From the NCBI GenBank assembly GCA_964036315.1, contig OZ038485.1, positions 103,761,007 to 103,825,006 on the forward strand: DNA of 64,000 nt, written 5' to 3'. Positions 21,590-34,572 of this stretch are shown here, in pieces. Source of the stretch: Acanthosepion esculentum (lineage: Eukaryota; Mollusca; Cephalopoda; Sepiida; Sepiidae). The notes under the pieces were generated by a model. That model was given only the letters and a program-made list of their open reading frames with translations. It had not been told where the DNA came from and searched no databases. The position numbers and the translations under genes were made by a program. Positions within the stretch are counted from its first letter, which is position 1; the number at the start of each line of letters is the position of its first letter.

Positions 21590-23170
21590 ATACCATGATG
21601 AAAAAGGGCCCCGAACTTAATAAAAACAAAGTTTTATCATCAAAATGTTTGTTATTATTAAGAGGAAAAACCAAAGTATTTTTTCTATCATTTTATTAAA
21701 TTTTTTAATAATTTCTAGCACATTTGAAATTTTGGTCAAAAATCTTTTTTTTTCATTAGCAATCAACATAATATTTACAAATAGTGTTGTAGCGCCTTTT
21801 TCCTGGTGAAAAACATGCCGATTTGTAAATTCTTGAAAAAAAAATCAAATAATTGTCAGATTTTAATTAAACTTTCAGGACTCATTCAAAAATGAATTAA
21901 AATATTTTTGAAATTTTTTGTTTTAAAAATCTTGGTAAAAATATTTTTTTTTTTTTTACATATGTTATCACACGCTTACTTAATTTCATGGAATTTCAAG
22001 AAATTAAATTTTTCATCTGAAAATTTTTTATTAGTTAAAAGCAGGAATCCTTGGAGAATATAAATTCTTTTTTTTTAAACTATTACTCATTTCCCGAAAT
22101 TCTGCTCCAATCATACAATAAAAAATGCAATAAAAGTATGACTTTATTTAATTAGAAAAGCTTTTAATTGCTTTTATAAATAAGATTTATTAAGGACACA
22201 ATTGTCTTAAGAAAAATTTTTCTTTTGAGGAATAATTAATTTTTACAAGAATTGTTTTCATTGTTTTAAAATTTTAATTAGAATTTATAATGTATAAATC
22301 TTAAAATTCTGCATTATTTTCATATGGTTAGGTGATATTGTTATTAAGTGAAAACTATATTTACTAATCAAAAATTGAAAGGGTTAATAAAAATCATTTT
22401 GCACCAAGATTTTTAAAATAATTTAAAATCTTTTTTATGTATATAAAATATCATGTAATGTACCCATTTTTGAAAGTATGACATTATTAGAAAATAAGAG
22501 CAATGACTATAGAAAATTTAAAGTCATCATTCCTATAATTAGATTATGAAAAATATTTTCCAACATTTTTAAGATTACCGAATACTTGAAAATTATATAT
22601 ATATAAAAAAAAAGGCACTCATATAATTTTCTTAAAAATATGTATTACAGATAAAGTCTCTGTAGAGCAGCAATCATTATGACACCACCTCTCATCGCCT
22701 AGTAAGTTACGTAAAACATGGCAATGTCAGTTAAAAACATAGCTATTGTTTTAAAAATACATTTCTGTGTTATTTTATACTTAAAGTAATTTTTTTTTCA
22801 AATCAGATTAATTACACTTTAAATCAGCTAACATATTACTCAAAGTTTCAGAAAGTATATTTTGTTTTTGGAAGATTTTTTTAATACTGAGAATTACATT
22901 TCAATGAAAGACAACTAAAAAAAAAAAAAAAAAAAGGGTGCTAACCAGCTATTTTGGAAAACATTTAAAAAAAAAAAAAGAAAAAATATTCTATTCCAAT
23001 CAATATAATTTCTGCTTGAAATACACCAGAGTATTTTGCTTACTAGAAACAGTAAATTTAATCCTTTAGCTTTCAAGTAAAGCTAAAATGAAAGCTTCAA
23101 GAAAGCTTTTTCATTTATAAAAATTCATTTTAAACCTTAGGCATTGAAAATTACAGGAGGTATCTACTTT
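21590..23170 (+). repeat. repeat X, copy 1 (about 1.6 kb)
   Basis: Ordered phrases shared with the other copies: ACCATGATGAAAAAGGG and TTATTATTAAGAGGAAA (21590-21670), a TTTTAATTAAACTTTCAGGA segment (21860), AATCTTGGTAAAAATATTTTT (21930), AATTAGAAAAGCTTTTAATTGC (22150), CTTAAGAAAAATTTTTC (22205), AAAATAAGAGCAATGACTAT (22490), AAAAGGCACTCATATAATTTTC (22610), then a distal part to CATTTTAAACCTTAGG (23135) and GGAGGTATCTAC (23158). No coding potential. Its class is unknown. Confidence 0.8.
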
Positions 23171-25309
23171 AGTAACTAATGTACTTTAAGCCCTTAATTC
23201 AGTATAAAATTCATCTGATCTTTATGATTTGTTTACATTTTGGCACAAACTTAAAAAACACTTTTCTAAAGGATTTATTCACATAAAGTTAGGTTTTATG
23301 GAATACTAGGTCTCCTCAATGAATATGTAGCCCTAGTACTGTTACAAAATGTTTTTTAAGGGCTGGTTCGATTTACATTGTAAATCAATCCAACCTAAGA
23401 AAAAAAAAAGAAATTTATTGTAAATTTTAAAAATTAATTTAAAACTTTCTGTAGCAGAGTGGTTGCATAAATAAGATATTTCTTGTGCAATCAATGACGA
23501 AATTATTTGTACACCCATCAATTTTGAATATTTTTATCCATTTCTCATAATCTAATGCCCATATGACATCAAGATTTTTAATAAGCACAAAAAAAGGAAT
23601 ATAAAATTCAATTTTCAGAACAATAGGTTAAATAGAACAAATTTGACAGGCGAATTATACAAAATAGGAAAAAACCAAATTACTCATCCAGTAGAAAATA
23701 TCGTTTTAAATTGATTGATTCGCGTAAGTAATTTACATAATTATTTTATTGGTGAATCCTTCTAGACTATTTATTCAGTAGAATATTTGTGATAATTCCA
23801 GCAAAGAACATTACTCCCTAAGTATATGTGAAGAAAGTCTCAATTTGACATTAAAATGTAAATAAAAATACCTTGAATTTTGAAACTGGGATTTTTGTCC
23901 ACTTCTGGAATCATAAAAGGTGGGGATTTTGTCCACTGTGAGATAATTTTGTCTCGTTTCTTTTTTTACCATGATTTTTTTGTCTGGATTCCCCAAATCT
24001 ATGGCCATGACAAACAACTTTAATCCTCAAGCAAAAGAGACTTACTTATTGATTTAAGAATTTATATACATTCGATGAAAAAAAACTAAGAGATGATCTT
24101 TTATCTGTCACACTGTTTTGTTTTGTTTTTCTACAAGTCTGTTAGTGAATTAAATGTGCACATGCAAACACACACACACACACAACTTGAATGAAATGGA
24201 AATGGACATGTGTATTGAGAGGTTTAACTTTTGAGTAACAGGAAAAGAATATGCCCTTTGAAGTCATGTGCATATGACACCTGTATTTTTAAAGTTTAAA
24301 AAGCAGAAAATATTTTCTCATAAATGTAGTATTTTAAATTGACAAATATTTTAGACTTAATAAATTTGATTTAATTATTTTGCCACCAGTGCAGCCGTAG
24401 TACCAAACCCCAAAAAATTTAAATAATTTCATGAATTTACAAGAACTTTACCAAAAATATTTCCTTCAGAAATGTTTTTTTCTACTGGACTTGTCTGTTA
24501 ATAGCTAAAAATATGAGGCTGTAAGTGTACTGTAAAGTGTAGTAAGTTTATCTAATATAGTTGATACTTTGACCTTGAGTTTTATCCACTGTTACTGGTA
24601 AACAAATAGTACATGGTATAAACATTATTTTTCATTGAAACTAAATAGATCATGAACAATATACTGTCCCATGACAGAGTCTGTGTGTCTTGGCTTTCAG
24701 TGAATGTTTAAAAAAAAAAGCATTTAAAAATAAAATGCTTAGCACTACATAGAACATAAATGGGTAAGAATATACTGACTTTATAATACCATCAACACAG
24801 TGAACCTATTCATCTTAATGAGTATTTCATTCATCCTAATTTTTAGTTGCTGCTTTTCAGCCCAGCTTGTCAGTTCACTGCCCATTTGTAAACAGTGTAA
24901 GCCAGATAATAAAAAAAAAGCACTTGTTGAGACTTGTTCTCGCTTTGGGGAAAATATCATTAAACCAGCTGCTTTACTGATTAGGCTACAATAAATTTAC
25001 ACTACAGCTAAGAGAAGATCAAATCTAACCATTTTTAAACTTAGCTTTTATCTTACTCCGATTGGCCAGTGTAATTGCATTAAACTTAAGGTATTGCATT
25101 TTTTGGAGAGTACCTTTTAAGGAGGATGGAAGCGTCGAGCACCAAATCTTGTGAAGTTTGTTACACAAATCCCATGCAAGAGCGTTTGTGGATGTTGTAG
25201 TCTTTTGGAGAATCTATTATATGTGAGATCCAAGATATTTGAAGTCCTCTACTCTTTTGATAGATGTATTATTGAGTGACTTCAACTCGGATAATTCAGG
25301 GGTTATTAC
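23171..25309. other. AT-rich sequence without recognised features
   Basis: Apart from a short (CA)n at 24170-24184 nothing could be assigned. A 64-codon ORF at 24800-24994 starts with a hydrophobic, signal-like stretch and has a CKQCKPDNKKKA segment, but there is no homology I recognise and no splice or promoter context. Confidence 0.4.
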
Positions 25310-26480
25310 TATTAATTCTACTAGTGTACTTAAAAACATTTTAAAAATGAAAAATCTGTCTTGAAGCTCTTATTTTAGTTTTAATTCCAAAATAGATAAA
25401 ATTTAATATTTCCAATTGGCAAAATAATTTGCTGCATTTTACTAAAATACCTAAAATGATCTTAGGTACCTCCAAACCAAAGTTGTATTGTCAAAATCTT
25501 TATGTTATTATTAAGAGGAAAGAGCAGAGGATTTTTTTGATTCTTAAATTATATTTTATTTTTTTTATCTTTTTAGAATGTTTGCAATTTAGGTTAAAAA
25601 TTGTTTTTTTTTTTTTACATCAGCAGGTGATCATAAATTAGTATCAGAAGTTTTAGCATTTTTTCACAGTCAAAACACATTGATTTGGAAATTATTGCAA
25701 AGATCAGATCATTGTTGGATTTTAATGAAACCTCCAGGATTTATTCAGAAATGAATGAAAGTATTTTAGAAATATTTTTTTTTTTCTTTTTAGAAAATCT
25801 TGGTAAAAATATTTTTTTTTTTATATCTGTTAACCGACTTATTTGATTTTATGAAATTGGGAAATTAATTTTTGTATGGCTTAATGTTTGTATTAGTTAT
25901 AAATACAAGTCCTTGGAGAATTTAAATCAAATTTTCTTGGTCAAACAAGACCTCCGTTACATTAAATCTGCTCTGAATTTTAAAATAAAAAATGCAATAA
26001 AACTAAAGATATTATTTAATTAGAAAAGCTTTTAATTGCTTTTATGTATAAAATATATTATAAACATTATTGTCTTAAGAAAAACAATTTTTCCAATGAA
26101 TAATGAATTTTTACAAGAACTGTTTTCATTTAAAAAATTTTAATTAGAATAATTTATAAACTTTTAAATCTTTTAAAATTCTGTATTAATTTGTAGTGGT
26201 CAAATGACATTGTTATTAAATTTAGACTGTTTTAGTTATCATAAATGGAAAAGCTCACTACAATTCAACAATGCCATTTAAAAAGAATTTTGAATTCATT
26301 TTTGTTTAAACATGTTGATATTTGTAAATATGGATGTCTAAGCATGACATTATCAGAAAATGTAGGAATGCCTGTTTCTTAACAGGCATTCATAAAATTA
26401 TTGGTAGGTAGAAAGTGACTTTCAAAAGTATATTTTATTTTATTACATATATTAGTAAGATCTGTTTTTTTTTAATGAAA
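25310..26480 (+). repeat. repeat X, copy 2, with an inverted end segment
   Basis: 25450-26370 follows copy 1 phrase by phrase (TTATTATTAAGAGGAAAGAGC, GATTTTAATGAAACCTCCAGGA, AAATCTTGGTAAAAATATTTTT, AATTAGAAAAGCTTTTAATTGC, GTCTTAAGAAAAACAATTTTTC). The preceding 25317-25440 (AAAAATGAAAAATCTG, AGTTTTAATTCCAAAATAG, TTTAATATTTCC, TTTGCTGCATTTTAC) matches copy 4 at 63500-63610, which is the distal end of the element in reverse. Copy 2 thus begins with the inverse of the far end of copy 1, as would be expected of long terminal inverted repeats. It also contains the empty site CATCAGCAGGTGATCATAAATT (25617-25638). Confidence 0.75.
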
Positions 26481-27060
26481 TATTACAAATAAACCCCCAA
26501 TCCATTTTTATTTGCAAATGGGAAAAGTAATTAAAATTCCAAATATTGTTATGACAAATGAACCTCTATCACTGAAACATTAACAACAGCAAATACACAA
26601 AAGAATAGGTTTATTGTCCTTGCAATCTTTGCTATGTCTGTTTCTATTAATGACAATATACCCAAATTGGGATTTTTGCAGACTTTTAAATAAATATTTT
26701 TAAAAATTTAAAAAATGGGTTTAAAAAAAAAATTAAAATGAAATAAAAATGTATTCTGACCATCACTGTCTGAATTTAGGTTGTGTTCCTAACATCTGGT
26801 GTGGGAGGGATGATTGGGGTTAGGCTACTGTTATTTTTTGGTAGCTTTCACATCACACTCAGAGATGAAGAAAAACAAATTAAAAAAAAAATAAATGAAG
26901 AGTTATACCAAAATATGTAACATGTCATTATCTATATCTATATATAGCATAATGAGAAGCCACGTATACTTTCTTGATATGTATATAATATGGAGAAAAC
27001 AACTGAAAAGTTGCAAATTAAAAAAAATTGAATGTTTTTTTTGTGAAAGTATTTATTTAT
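26481..27060. other. AT-rich sequence without recognised features
   Basis: No gene, splice sites or transposon ends recognised. Short ORFs here are Lys/Ile/Phe-rich and reflect base composition. Confidence 0.4.
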
Positions 27061-27124
27061 ATTTTTTATATATATATATTTGATATTTCAGATCTGCCCC
27101 GATCTTTCGTCAGAAATATCTATA

Positions 27125-27166
<42 letters not shown>
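27061..27166. repeat. hairpin embedded between (TA)n tracts
   Basis: GATATTTCAGATCTGCC (27083-27099) pairs with the region reading CGTCAGAAATATC (27110-27122), flanked by TATATATATA on the left and about 20 TA units on the right (27123-27165). The CTGACGAAAGATCGGGGC phrase (minus strand) is of the GAAA(C/G)-hairpin type seen next to other TA tracts in this window. Confidence 0.7.
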
Positions 27167-27167
<1 letters not shown>

Positions 27168-28215
27168 GGGTATTAGATCTTAGTAGAAATCAGTTAACAA
27201 CCAATAACAAATATATGTAGAGAGGCACTACATAATATTTTGTTTGCACTGGATGAGGCAATGCAATTATTGAATTTCATTTCAAACAGGTTATATTTGT
27301 TACATTTATATGTATTTAAAAAAATTTAAACCCAGATGATGTGACTAATTCCAAGATTTACTTCATGTTGTAAAGAAAATAAAAATCTGTTTAGGCCAGA
27401 GGTAATAAGAATCAAGAGCTTTTTCATCTGTCCCCTACCAGAAGTTAATGGACATAATTTTAAAAGCAATGGATGCTTTTCGTTTTTTCTATTAATGAGG
27501 AATTCATATCGTCAGTTTGAGTAGAATCAAATTTAACAGCAATTTGATCTTTGAAAATCAAAATAAGTATCTCAACCTTTCTTTCATATGCTCAGTCATT
27601 TTTTAGTTGGGTTCAAGATTAGTTATTAGACTTTTGCAGCTTTACCCAAAGAAGTTGATGCTGCCAGAATTTTGAAAAAATAAATAAATAAATAAAATAA
27701 TAATAATAACCATATTGTCCCACCCTTTGTTAGTTTGCATAATCATTATGCTCTTCCAATACCTCAGAAATTATGGGCTAATCCATTTTGATCACATACA
27801 AAGAGAGGAAAAGACACTACTTGGTTTCAGTGAGAAAATAAAAGAAAGAAAGGAAGATTAAAGTGGAGAGGGAGAGAATCAGATTAAGCTAATAAGAACA
27901 AATACTACATTTTAGTCTTAGACAAGGAAGATGGTGACTGTGATAAATGTGTCATTTTTCAGACACAAAGTATTGAACGACAGAAACTGAATAAGGCAAT
28001 CAGCAAAAATCCAATTACCATAAATAAAATTGTTTGCTGAATTATTTTAAAATTATTATTAAGAGAAATGTTCATAAGACAGGGATATGGCTAGTAATAA
28101 TAGTAATAATGAGGCATAGCAATTTAAAACTTTTTTCGTTAACCTTCAATAGACCAAAATTTTTCATATCCACTAAGAATTTTTTAGATTGTTTTTTATG
28201 GCTTATCAACCCTTT

Positions 28216-28430
28216 TGTGCAGGTGGTGTAATGACTCAGAATGAGAAATCAGAGATCGAAGTTTGATTACAGCTAAGTTCATTACATTCACTTATATACA
28301 AATACCCTTGAGAAAGGAATGGGTCCATCTTTTCTCCCCCCCCCCAGATATGATAGACTGGGTTCTATAGCCTTGGTTTGGAATCATTCTAGAGATGGTG
28401 ACTCAATAAAAACACCCATATCCCAACAGC
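28216..28430 (+). mobile_element. tRNA-derived SINE joined to a SINE tail segment
   Basis: A tRNA-like head (GCAGGTGGTGTAATGACTCAG, B-box-like GAAGTTTGATTACAG) and body (TTCACTTATATACAAATACCC, TTGAGAAAGGAATGGGTCC, TTTTCTCCCCCCCCC) run on the plus strand. Immediately upstream 28187-28213 reads GTTTTTTATGGCTTATCAACCC, the tail domain of the composite SINE in opposite orientation, so two SINE insertions are fused here. Confidence 0.7.
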
Positions 28431-28499
28431 CTGAGCCACTTGGGATGTATTGTCTCATAAAAACGTACACTGACTGAAATTCTTCAGTCATGTGGGTGG

Positions 28500-28793
28500 C
28501 GCATTCTGCTGCAGGTGTAGAAAACATTTCTCATCAACCTTTAGTTGGTTATTTAAAACCGAAACATATTTTGAAATGTAAAAATAAATCTTTTTTCGTT
28601 GTGAGTGAAAAAACAAGGTTTTGAGAATAACAATGATTTTTCCAGATACCAGTCCTACTATTGTACCCATAGCTGGGGGGGATATTGATTCACACCTTTG
28701 CTATTTTTCTGAAGTTAATGTAACTAACCCAACTGAAATCTGTACTTGGCTCTCCAAATTCTCATTCTGAGCCCCACTATCCATTCCAGGTAA
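28500..28793 (-). mobile_element. SINE with composite-type tail
   Basis: On the minus strand the tRNA-like head (28793-28730) is followed by the body (GAGCCAAGTACAGATTTC, CCCCCCAGCTATGGGTACAAT, AGGACTGGTATCTGG) and then by the tail domain GGTTTTAAATAACCAACTAAAGG (about 28540-28562). No 5S-like head is present, so this may be a head-truncated composite copy. Confidence 0.7.
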
Positions 28794-31440
28794 ATAAGTT
28801 GGAAAAATCATTTTTTTTTTGAAGGTGAGCATTTGACACACGTCCCTGACCACCAGAGAGAAATAACGTGTAGTGTGACAACATAAGAAGCCATGTTAAT
28901 AGAGATTAATCAGCAAATAATGATAAATGGTAATTGAAAACATTGGTGTTTCTTGTATCAAATATAGAAACGTTTACTTGCTACCTGATGAGGGCAATAT
29001 GCAACACAGTTTCTTTTTTATAGTATTTTTTAAAATCACTGAGAATTTATTTTTGCATGATAAGGGGTTCAGAGATTGCCTGTTAAATTATCTTAAGGAT
29101 ATTATTCAGACAACAGAAAGTCTATTCACTCCTAAATTACTCTGACAAGAATTCACCAGGCAGCTGAAAATGTTCATGATTTATTACTGTAATTGCGGCA
29201 CAAGGCCAAAAAGATGAAGTGGGGTGAGGCTGGTCATCATTAACTATCCTATACCTAGCTAATCTGATTCATGACCCATTCATTCGCTACAATTAACTCC
29301 ATCACAAAAAGTCATCCTTCACCATTCACTACTACATATACCACAATACCTCATATTCAGAGGGAACCTACAAAAAACACCCCATGATGTAAAACTTTCT
29401 TTATGTAGAACTGTTCATATACAGATATATGTAAAAATATAATGATGGTATGAAATGAGGGGGAGAGATGGAACCCGAAAAAAACAAAACAAAAACTAAA
29501 ATATAACAAAACACACAAACTAAAAATAATTGATGTTAGTAGGACCTGTCCATGCCTCAAAAATAGCAGTGTCCACTATATTTTGTCATCATACAAAATC
29601 AAGAGGCTCTCTTGCTAAGGAAGGATAAAATAAGTTCAGGCAAGGAAAAATCAAAAATCTGACCCAGTTGAGATGAAAAAGGGAGGCCAAAAAAAACAAA
29701 CTGGGGAGGTTGGAAATTTCAACTTGAATCATAGCAAAAGCAGCAGAAGAAAACAGGCTGGGAACGACACTTACTCACATTAACTAGGTACATAAGAAGA
29801 GTCTATCTTAACCAGGGGGAAGGCTCCACAGGAAACAACCCCATTGTGATTTGGGAAACTATAAAAGAGAAAAATCAAGGATTGCCACAGTTACCCACCT
29901 TATGTTGAAATCTGTTGATACAAAATGCTTTCTATCAGTTCTGATCTTCATCCTGAGCTGATGCTCAAAGAATCTGGCCAGATCCTGATGGGCAACTGAA
30001 AGTGTTTCCCTATTAGAGAAAAACAACTAACTTAAATTGAACTATTTGGGCTGAACTCATTTGAACCAGCGGGGGAGACAGGTTAATCCAACAAAGCATT
30101 TGTTTTTTTATAACCAAGAGAATGTAAGTTCTGTTCGTATGCTGGGTAACAAATAGCGTCCATAGAACGGAACTTAACAGCCGAGCTCCAATAGTTTTTG
30201 TTACAATCACCAGGGTGTGCTTTTTAGTAGTATCCTTTTTTATTGATACAGAGACATCTCTCCAGGGATCAAGCTTCTATACTTACTGCCTTCATTAACT
30301 GAAGCCGGAATTGAAAAATAAAAATGCTCGCAATCATACAAAGAACTTATACATAAAGTAACTGAAAATCGTAAAGTCTTCATTTTTTTTCTACATATAA
30401 CGTGTCACAAGTTTACTTAGAAGAAAGAAAATAAATTATAAAGAAGAGCAAGTTCTACCACACTCCAAAAGTAAGCAGCAGTGAATTAAAATGTTTTCTG
30501 ATACTACTTTAAATGAAGCAAAAAAAATGTTCCCATTAAAAATAGTACTTGCTGATTCATGTTCATGGGAGAAAACCATCACCATTACTTTTTGGTAAGA
30601 AGTAAGTTCCATTCAGAGAGGTTCTTTCCAGACTCCTGAGGATGCTTTCCTGTCTGCTACAATCTTAACCTCTTCAAGTCCAGGGTCAATCAATATTTAT
30701 CCTATATAGCCTCATAATATACACTTCTTCCCACAACCTCAATCAATAACTCTACCTTGAGTGGCACTTGTACTGGGTGAATGAAAGCAAAAAAAAGAAA
30801 AAATATGAATGTTCAAAAAGCTTCAATAAAGTAAAAATTTTTGACCCTTCATTTTGGGTGCTTCTACAAGGTTGGAATCTCCAGAACCTGACTTGCCTCA
30901 TGCTATGCTCTGTCCAAATAAAACAACTGTCCAACCAATCCAAAGATGAACTGATCCTGATGTACAGTTTCTCTAAACCTTGACAGTAATGCATATCCAT
31001 GCATAGATAAAACCATTCATTCTTTAATCGCTTTGGTATTATAGTAAAAATCTAATCACAACCTGTCATTATTATTAGTTTTATTTGGTCGGATAATATT
31101 TTTTTTTTATTGAAAATGATCCTGTGTCTTTTTTCCATTTTATTTTCAGGTAGCTATGTCTTTATTCTCTGGAGACAGCATACATTTCTCAAGAACACAA
31201 ATATATTGCTTCAACAGCGAGGATGATCATGTTTCACTCCTACAAGTGGGAATAGACTGTATTCGAAAATCCTGGTTATTACTTAAACTATAATACTAAG
31301 ATTACAGGAGTCACGGACAAATATGCAATTATCTACCAGACAGATAGCTTAATATTACACTAACCTGTCATACCAGTCAAAAAAATAACTGATCAAGTAT
31401 CATTTTCTTGCACCCCACTCTAGAATGAATCTTTTATTTC
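28794..31440. other. unrecognised sequence
   Basis: 2.6 kb in which no gene, splice-bounded exon or repeat family could be supported. GC content is slightly higher in 29150-30310. Overlapping ORFs on both strands at 30752-31000 are mutually exclusive and show no homology I recognise. Confidence 0.4.
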
Positions 31441-31448
31441 TCTGTTAA

Positions 31449-31644
31449 CCCTTTAGCATTCAACACACTTAATTCCTCTGCATAAATATTTGTGGTCAAA
31501 GTCTCACTGTTTGCATGACTTCCTGTTACTTGCAAGGAAATCATCATATATTATGACAGTATATATATGGGGCAGGTTACGGTAGAATGAGCATTGAGAG
31601 CTAATATTTAGAAGGTGGGTTTGAGCGAGTTGAATACTAAAGGG
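31449..31644. mobile_element. piggyBac-like MITE, 196 bp
   Basis: TTAA at 31445-31448 and 31645-31648 flanks an element whose ends are CCCTTTAGCATTCAACACAC and, read inward from the right, CCCTTTAGTATTCAACTCGC: 17 of 20 identical. A TTAA duplication with CCC/GGG termini is the signature of piggyBac transposons. The interior contains TATATATATGGGGC and no ORF. Confidence 0.85.
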
Positions 31645-32059
31645 TTAAAAGTACATATAATTTGTGAGTAATTTTTAATTTATACATGAATTACTAATTT
31701 TATTTTTAAAAATAGAGTTTTTTTTTTATAAATCCAGCATTATTTGTTACTGCTGTTATCATTATATATAGTGGGCACACATGTTTGAGTAGAAAACCCC
31801 CCAAAAAATCTAATATCAAAAGGAAATTAATATCTACTGGCAGAGCAGTTGCAAGTATTATTAAAGAAAATATGCCTCCCAACACGAATCTCACCTGTAT
31901 TTCCTTTAGAACTTGGAAAAACCATTTAAAAACAGAAAAACATTAATTCATGACACATTTTTTAAATAATTATTTTCATTATGTCACATTTTCATATAAA
32001 AATTTGTTGATTTGTTGTATAATAAAAATATAAACAAAATGAAAAATAATATTCTTTAT

Positions 32060-32700
32060 TTTCCACCGAATTGGTCAACATTTAACCATAAATAACACAA
32101 ATTCTGTTGATTTTATGATAGAAATTGAATAGTACCTATTTTACACCTCTTGATTTTATGATTATAGTTATTATGTGAATATTAATCAGCATTCAAAGAG
32201 CTTTCTAAAGATATACAACTTGACCATATTGGGTGATATGAAAATGTTAGCATATAGTGGCAGATGCACAAATCTGCCATTTTGAATTTAGCCCAACTCC
32301 ATAAAACCCTTGTAACTCAGGTCATAGTCAAAAGTCTACCACAAAATTTTGTACATATCTTGCCATAAAGGAGACAAATTTGTTGCCAAATTTTTTTTTT
32401 AAAGTTAGAGGTCAAGGTAAAACTATCTTCTTTGGTCTTTAAACAAAAAGATAAATCACCTTTTGGATCTGTCCAAAATGGTATATAATTGATCTTTGTA
32501 GATGAAAAAACAACTGAGATATTGATATTTAAACATAGTGACTACTTTCCAAAATCCATCTTTTTAGCAAGGGTCAAATGGGCATATCTCAGGAACCCTT
32601 TGACCAAAAGATGTAAAATAGGTACCATTCAATTTCTATCAATTTCTAAACTGTACCAAATTTGAAAAAAAATTGTGTTGGTGATGGTTAGACCGTTGTT
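32060..32700. repeat. long inverted repeat, about 100-bp arms
   Basis: GATAGAAATTGAATAGTACC...TATTTTACACCTCTTG (32118-32153) is the reverse complement, with few mismatches, of AAAAGATGTAAAATAGGTACCATTCAATTTCTATC (about 32607-32641). Weaker pairing continues outward to about 32060 and 32700. The loop is about 450 bp. No target duplication was identified. It is probably a foldback or MITE-type element. Confidence 0.7.
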
Positions 32701-33057
32701 GAAATGACACATTATTTAGATTTAATCATCTTCAGATATTGTTCAGTAGATATTGTGTTGTTGGCAGTGGTTTTCTATATTTGAGCTGTTCTTGAATTCA
32801 ATGACACATTCTGGGACACAGTGAGGAATAAGGTCTGAAGAATTTAACATTCATAGGGGAAAAAAAAGGATGGTAAAGAGTTAAACATTGCTTAGATGTA
32901 AAGGACAGAATGGTGCAGAGCCATGATCACTAATGTCTTGAAGGGAAACAGCACAGAAAAGAAGAATCTTTGTTCTAGAAGACAGACATGTCCAATAAAA
33001 TGTTATTTATTCCCTTTTATCACTTTCAATGTTTTCATGTGTTCACCAGTCGTTTCA

Positions 33058-33059
<2 letters not shown>

Positions 33060-33118
<59 letters not shown>
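33060..33118. repeat. (TA)n microsatellite
   Basis: About 29 uninterrupted AT units; the plus-strand Ile/Tyr ORFs crossing it are artefacts. Confidence 0.95.
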
Positions 33119-33120
<2 letters not shown>

Positions 33121-33263
33121 CATTACTATTAAATATGATAAACATGGAATATTTTGTTCATGTTTTTTCATAATTCTGTTTCTCCCATTTTTTGTACAAG
33201 GGATCAAATGGTTAATGCAATGCTATACAGTAATTGTTCATTGTTCTTTTCATCAGTTCTAAT

Positions 33264-33913
33264 CAGTGGCAGACTGGCCAGGGTATCAGTTTGCCTGATG
33301 GAAAGTGGGCCCCTATATCAAATAAAAATGCAATAAAGAATAAAAAAAACACAGACAAATAAAAACTTTATAAAGTCATCTGCACACTATCAAGTCCAGT
33401 GTGAGAGGACATTTGCATAGCTAAAGAGGAAAGTTTAAGAAATCCGCTGTCTATGGGGAATCTGGAATCATACAGGTTATCCATTGAAAAGAAATTGTTA
33501 GATGAATTGGATGCAGAAGCAATTATTGGCAGACTTGTACAATCATCTAGTGAACACAAACAATTGCTCTTAGTCGACTGCATGCAATGCTCTCATATGC
33601 TTTTGAAGTAACTTTTCCTCTGTAAATTTTACAGTAAACTATTTTAAAATATCGACCAATTACTTAAGATTAATAAACTATATAATTCAATCATAACATT
33701 CTGCATTTACATATGGTATCTACTACTAGTTATATGTACAGTAATTACGTTGTAATTACTAAGAAATACACATTTTTTTCCCCAAAAAATTTAATTGTAC
33801 TCTTTTACCATATGTATTTTTTGAAAATTTTATTTATTCATTATAAAAATTAAATGATAGTGTTGTAATTGTGGGTCGGATCTCTTTGTCTCCTGGCAAC
33901 CAGTCTGCCACTG
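33264..33913. mobile_element. hAT-like element with CAGTGGCAGACTGG ends, 650 bp
   Basis: The left end CAGTGGCAGACTGGCCAGGG (33264-33283) and the right end CCTGGCAACCAGTCTGCCACTG (33892-33913) are inverted; the terminal 14 bases are identical. CAGTGGC ends suit a hAT family. I could not find an 8-bp duplication at these borders; the flanks do share TCTAATCAG (33259-33267 and 33928-33936), which may mark slightly different borders. There is no transposase. Confidence 0.7.
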
Positions 33914-34190
33914 CTTTCGACAATTGTCTAATCAGGAAAAAACAGGGTATGTAGAGAAAAAAGAAAATTAATTGAAAGAGACAAAAGAAAAAAAATAAAG
34001 AGAAGTTTGTTGTCTTGGGATTTATTACGTTAATCTTTTAAAGTGGACAAAATTTGGAGTATTATACACACCTTATCTATGAAGGTAAATGGATACAATA
34101 ATAAAAAAAACTGTACAAGTTTTAACAAATAGTAAATCCTCAATTTAACAGACTAACAGCAAAATAGGCAGTCTATTAAATACAATATAC

Positions 34191-34537
34191 ATATATACAC
34201 ACACATATATGTGCATATACACACACACATATATAATATATACACACACGCATATATATATAAAATACACACACACACATATATATATAAAATACACACA
34301 CACACTCGCATATATATAAAATACACACACACACGCATATATATAAAATACACATAAAATACACACACACACATATATAAAATACACACATACATATATA
34401 AAATACACACACACACACATATATAAAATACACACACACACACATATATATAAAATACACACACACACACACATATATATAAAATACACACACACACACA
34501 TATATATATAAAATACACACACACACATATATAAAAT

Positions 34538-34572
<35 letters not shown>

